A stretch of 64,000 nucleotides of DNA from Coprobacillaceae bacterium UN01-12pH3A (lineage in GTDB: Bacteria; Bacillota_I; Bacilli_A; Erysipelotrichales; Coprobacillaceae), in NCBI GenBank assembly GCA_027676805.1, contig JAQENU010000005.1:186001-250000 (forward strand). Direction: 5' to 3'. The position numbers and the translations under genes are program-made. A model generated the notes under the pieces. It made no database searches. It saw nothing but the letters and a program-made list of their open reading frames with translations, and had not been told where the DNA came from. Shown here in pieces: positions 62,313-64,000 of the stretch. The stretch's first letter is position 1. Each line of letters begins with the position of its first letter.

Positions 62313-62314
62313 CG

Positions 62315-64000
62315 TTATTTATTAAATACAAGTGTTACTTTAAATAAATCCCCATCGACACTTACCTGACAGGTTCCGCCCTGAAGTTCGGTAAATGTTT
62401 TGGTAATGGCTAAACCTAAGCCAGAGCCTTCACTGTGACGTGAACTGTCACCTTGAACAAATCGTTCTAATAATTCATTGGCTTCAATACGTATTTCATG
62501 TTTGCTGATATTCTTTAATGTGATTTCAACTTTATTTTGAGTATCGGTCACATCAATATAAACACGGGTATTTTCCATGGCATATTTTGATATATTAACC
62601 AGCAAATTCGTGATAATACGATACGTTTTCTGACTATCCAGTTTTAAAATGGATTTTTCCTGATTAGAGGTAAATTTTAATTGTAAGCCTTGTTTTTCAA
62701 AAAGATGATCATATTCTAAAATCGCCTGTTTGATCAGTGATATAATATCAATTTCCATTAAATTTAAGGTAATATTTCCTGATGATGCTTTGCTGACTTC
62801 AAATAGATCGTTGATAAGATTTTTTAATCGCAAAGCATTACGGTCAATAACGGCAATGTATTCTTTTTTCTTATCGTTATCAAGTTGATCGTCTTTGAGC
62901 AGATCGGCATAGGTCACTATCGATGTTAACGGTGTTTTCAAATCGTGTGAAACGCTGGTGATTAATTCTGTTTTCATTTTTTCTGAGCGAATCTCGCTAT
63001 CGACAGCATTTTTAAAATCATCACGAATGGTATCCATCGAATCTTTATAAGAATTGAATACTCCTAAATCAGTATTTGTTGTCTTATCAAATTTACCAGA
63101 AGCAATCGAAGAGGTAACTTCTAATAATGATTGATAATCATTTTTAACCTGATTGGCAACATTAATCATAATGATAAACAATAGAACACAATAGATGATC
63201 AGTCCGATGACTCCCATCCACATTGGCAGAATGATGATTGCAAAAGCGTTGACAATCACTACTTTAAATAATGTCAAATTATACTTTTCAGCTAAATCGA
63301 ATTGTTTCATATTATCAAATACAAAACTGGCAACTTGGGCTGTTAAGCTTCTTTCTTTTATATATTGCAAAGGCGGATACTGCAAGAAATATTTAAAGAC
63401 TAGGACATCCATGAGGAAGATAAAGGCTAGAATAGCATAAAGCATGACACTCAATGGATTGTTGTAAAAGAAGTTGCTTGCAATATAACGCGATGAAAAG
63501 GTCAGAAAGCCTAACGAGACAATGACCAATATTTCTAATGGAATATCAATGATATTCTGATAGAAAGAAAACTGTCTTAATTTCTTTAACGGCAAACACA
63601 ATCCTAAAACAGCTAAAACAACAAAGCTAAATAATACGGCATTCATGTGATAAGAATAATCTTTATAGATATATACATTATTGTTGTAGGAAACAAGCGA
63701 TGAAAGATCGGCTGATTTTTCTACCACAAACGTAAATACACGATTCTTTAAAAGCTCAATTGTTTCCGAATTCCCTGTATAATTGGATTGGAAATTATTG
63801 CGAATTAAATTGGTATAGGCCGTTTTGATTGGGACATTTATAGATGAAGAAGTTTCAATGGAAATTTCACCATTCTCATCAAATGTAATTTTATACACAT
63901 CACCGCTGTCATTCATGGAAAGCTCACCGGAATTAGAGTAGGTAGAACTGTCTGTAAGATCCAGCATATGATATTTTAAAAATGAATAGTCATATTGAAG
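62315..64000 (-). CDS. Membrane sensor histidine kinase (5' end beyond the window)
   Basis: The frame is open from the window edge through the first ATG at 63967, which has no ribosome binding site, so the gene begins outside. The visible 561 residues have an extracellular stretch, then about six membrane helices (about residues 120-290), a HAMP-like linker, a HisKA domain (ITSVSHDLKTPLTSIVTYAD, His near 355) and an ATPase domain (LLVNISKYAMEN, EGSGLGLAITKTF). It resembles the kinase class next to VanR/PhoP-type regulators, but its partner is not visible. Confidence 0.9.
   Translation of the reverse strand, partial: LQYDYSFLKYHMLDLTDSSTYSNSGELSMNDSGDVYKITFDENGEISIETSSSINVPIKTAYTNLIRNNFQSNYTGNSETIELLKNRVFTFVVEKSADLSSLVSYNNNVYIYKDYSYHMNAVLFSFVVLAVLGLCLPLKKLRQFSFYQNIIDIPLEILVIVSLGFLTFSSRYIASNFFYNNPLSVMLYAILAFIFLMDVLVFKYFLQYPPLQYIKERSLTAQVASFVFDNMKQFDLAEKYNLTLFKVVIVNAFAIIILPMWMGVIGLIIYCVLLFIIMINVANQVKNDYQSLLEVTSSIASGKFDKTTNTDLGVFNSYKDSMDTIRDDFKNAVDSEIRSEKMKTELITSVSHDLKTPLTSIVTYADLLKDDQLDNDKKKEYIAVIDRNALRLKNLINDLFEVSKASSGNITLNLMEIDIISLIKQAILEYDHLFEKQGLQLKFTSNQEKSILKLDSQKTYRIITNLLVNISKYAMENTRVYIDVTDTQNKVEITLKNISKHEIRIEANELLERFVQGDSSRHSEGSGLGLAITKTFTELQGGTCQVSVDGDLFKVTLVFNK

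Larger units (their letters stand above)
61383..62314. other. Gene-poor decayed stretch
   Basis: No gene is well supported. A 74-codon plus frame at 61553 lacks a ribosome binding site. A short open piece at 61883-61990 reads MTEHYTHIDSDYAINQYTKL; HYTHID resembles the active-site end of a tyrosine recombinase, but nothing precedes it. Terminator hairpins lie at 62086-62106 and 62289-62312. Confidence 0.45.

Noticed and set aside
1..64000. CRISPR array or rRNA genes
   Set aside because: I saw no regularly spaced direct repeats and no rRNA-like sequence.

Overview
The window is AT-rich, densely packed DNA with typical Bacillota signals: AGGAGG-type ribosome binding sites, TTGACA/TATAAT promoters and short hairpin-plus-T-run terminators. 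TGA is used as a stop. A CotF-like spore coat pair, gut-type glycosidases (GH36, GH78), BceAB, AIM24 and DUF368 genes point to an anaerobic, spore-forming gut Firmicute. I think Erysipelotrichia-like, but that assignment is inference.

Layout. 1-6.9 kb: a partial gene, a decayed SEC-C gene, then a TetR repressor divergent from an ABC/FtsX exporter operon. 7.0-9.9 kb: a vanH - D-Ala-D-Lac ligase - vanX glycopeptide-resistance operon with no vanRS beside it, preceded by tandem 11-bp-spaced repeats and a leader terminator. 10-14 kb: a YeeE/YedE sulfur transporter split in two, a YtrA-like GntR/ABC operon, and a DUF2798 gene behind an attenuator-like leader. 14.2-18.7 kb: a complete Bce-type peptide-antibiotic module (response regulator, intramembrane-sensing kinase, ATPase, permease) with TTACA-N4/5-TGTAA sites. 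18.7-31.7 kb: mostly housekeeping genes (HAD, ROK, two methyltransferases around a TetR gene, ZIP transporter, aspartate kinase, monofunctional transglycosylase, esterase, gltX).

31.7-35 kb: a decayed prophage or integrative element between tRNA-Gln and tRNA-Glu. It holds a broken tyrosine integrase abutting the tRNA-Gln 3' end, an Ltp-repeat protein of the superinfection-exclusion type, and a repressor with two frameshifts. 35-56 kb: Ca2+ ATPase, spore coat pair, MazG-like, HAD, acylphosphatase, flavodoxin, VanZ-like, DUF368, alpha-galactosidase, AraC regulator plus alpha-L-rhamnosidase, RpiR, SRAP, PfkB and an Fe-S protein, with a GNAT pseudogene.

56.5-62.3 kb is accessory and holds the most unusual locus. 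Three paralogous secreted mini-proteins of 54-57 residues end in EG(D/E)PPI. One is translationally coupled (TAATG) to a 389-residue TPR protein. A truncated copy of that protein and a 73-bp duplicated promoter element lie alongside. This looks like a duplicated peptide-pheromone/TPR-receptor cassette of RRNPP type, possibly of a new family. Small membrane proteins, a second TAATG-coupled pair and a decayed secreted-protein gene follow. The window ends inside a sensor kinase gene.

Envelope stress is a recurring theme (van operon, BceAB, transglycosylase with a Bce-like site, DUF368, VanZ-like protein).
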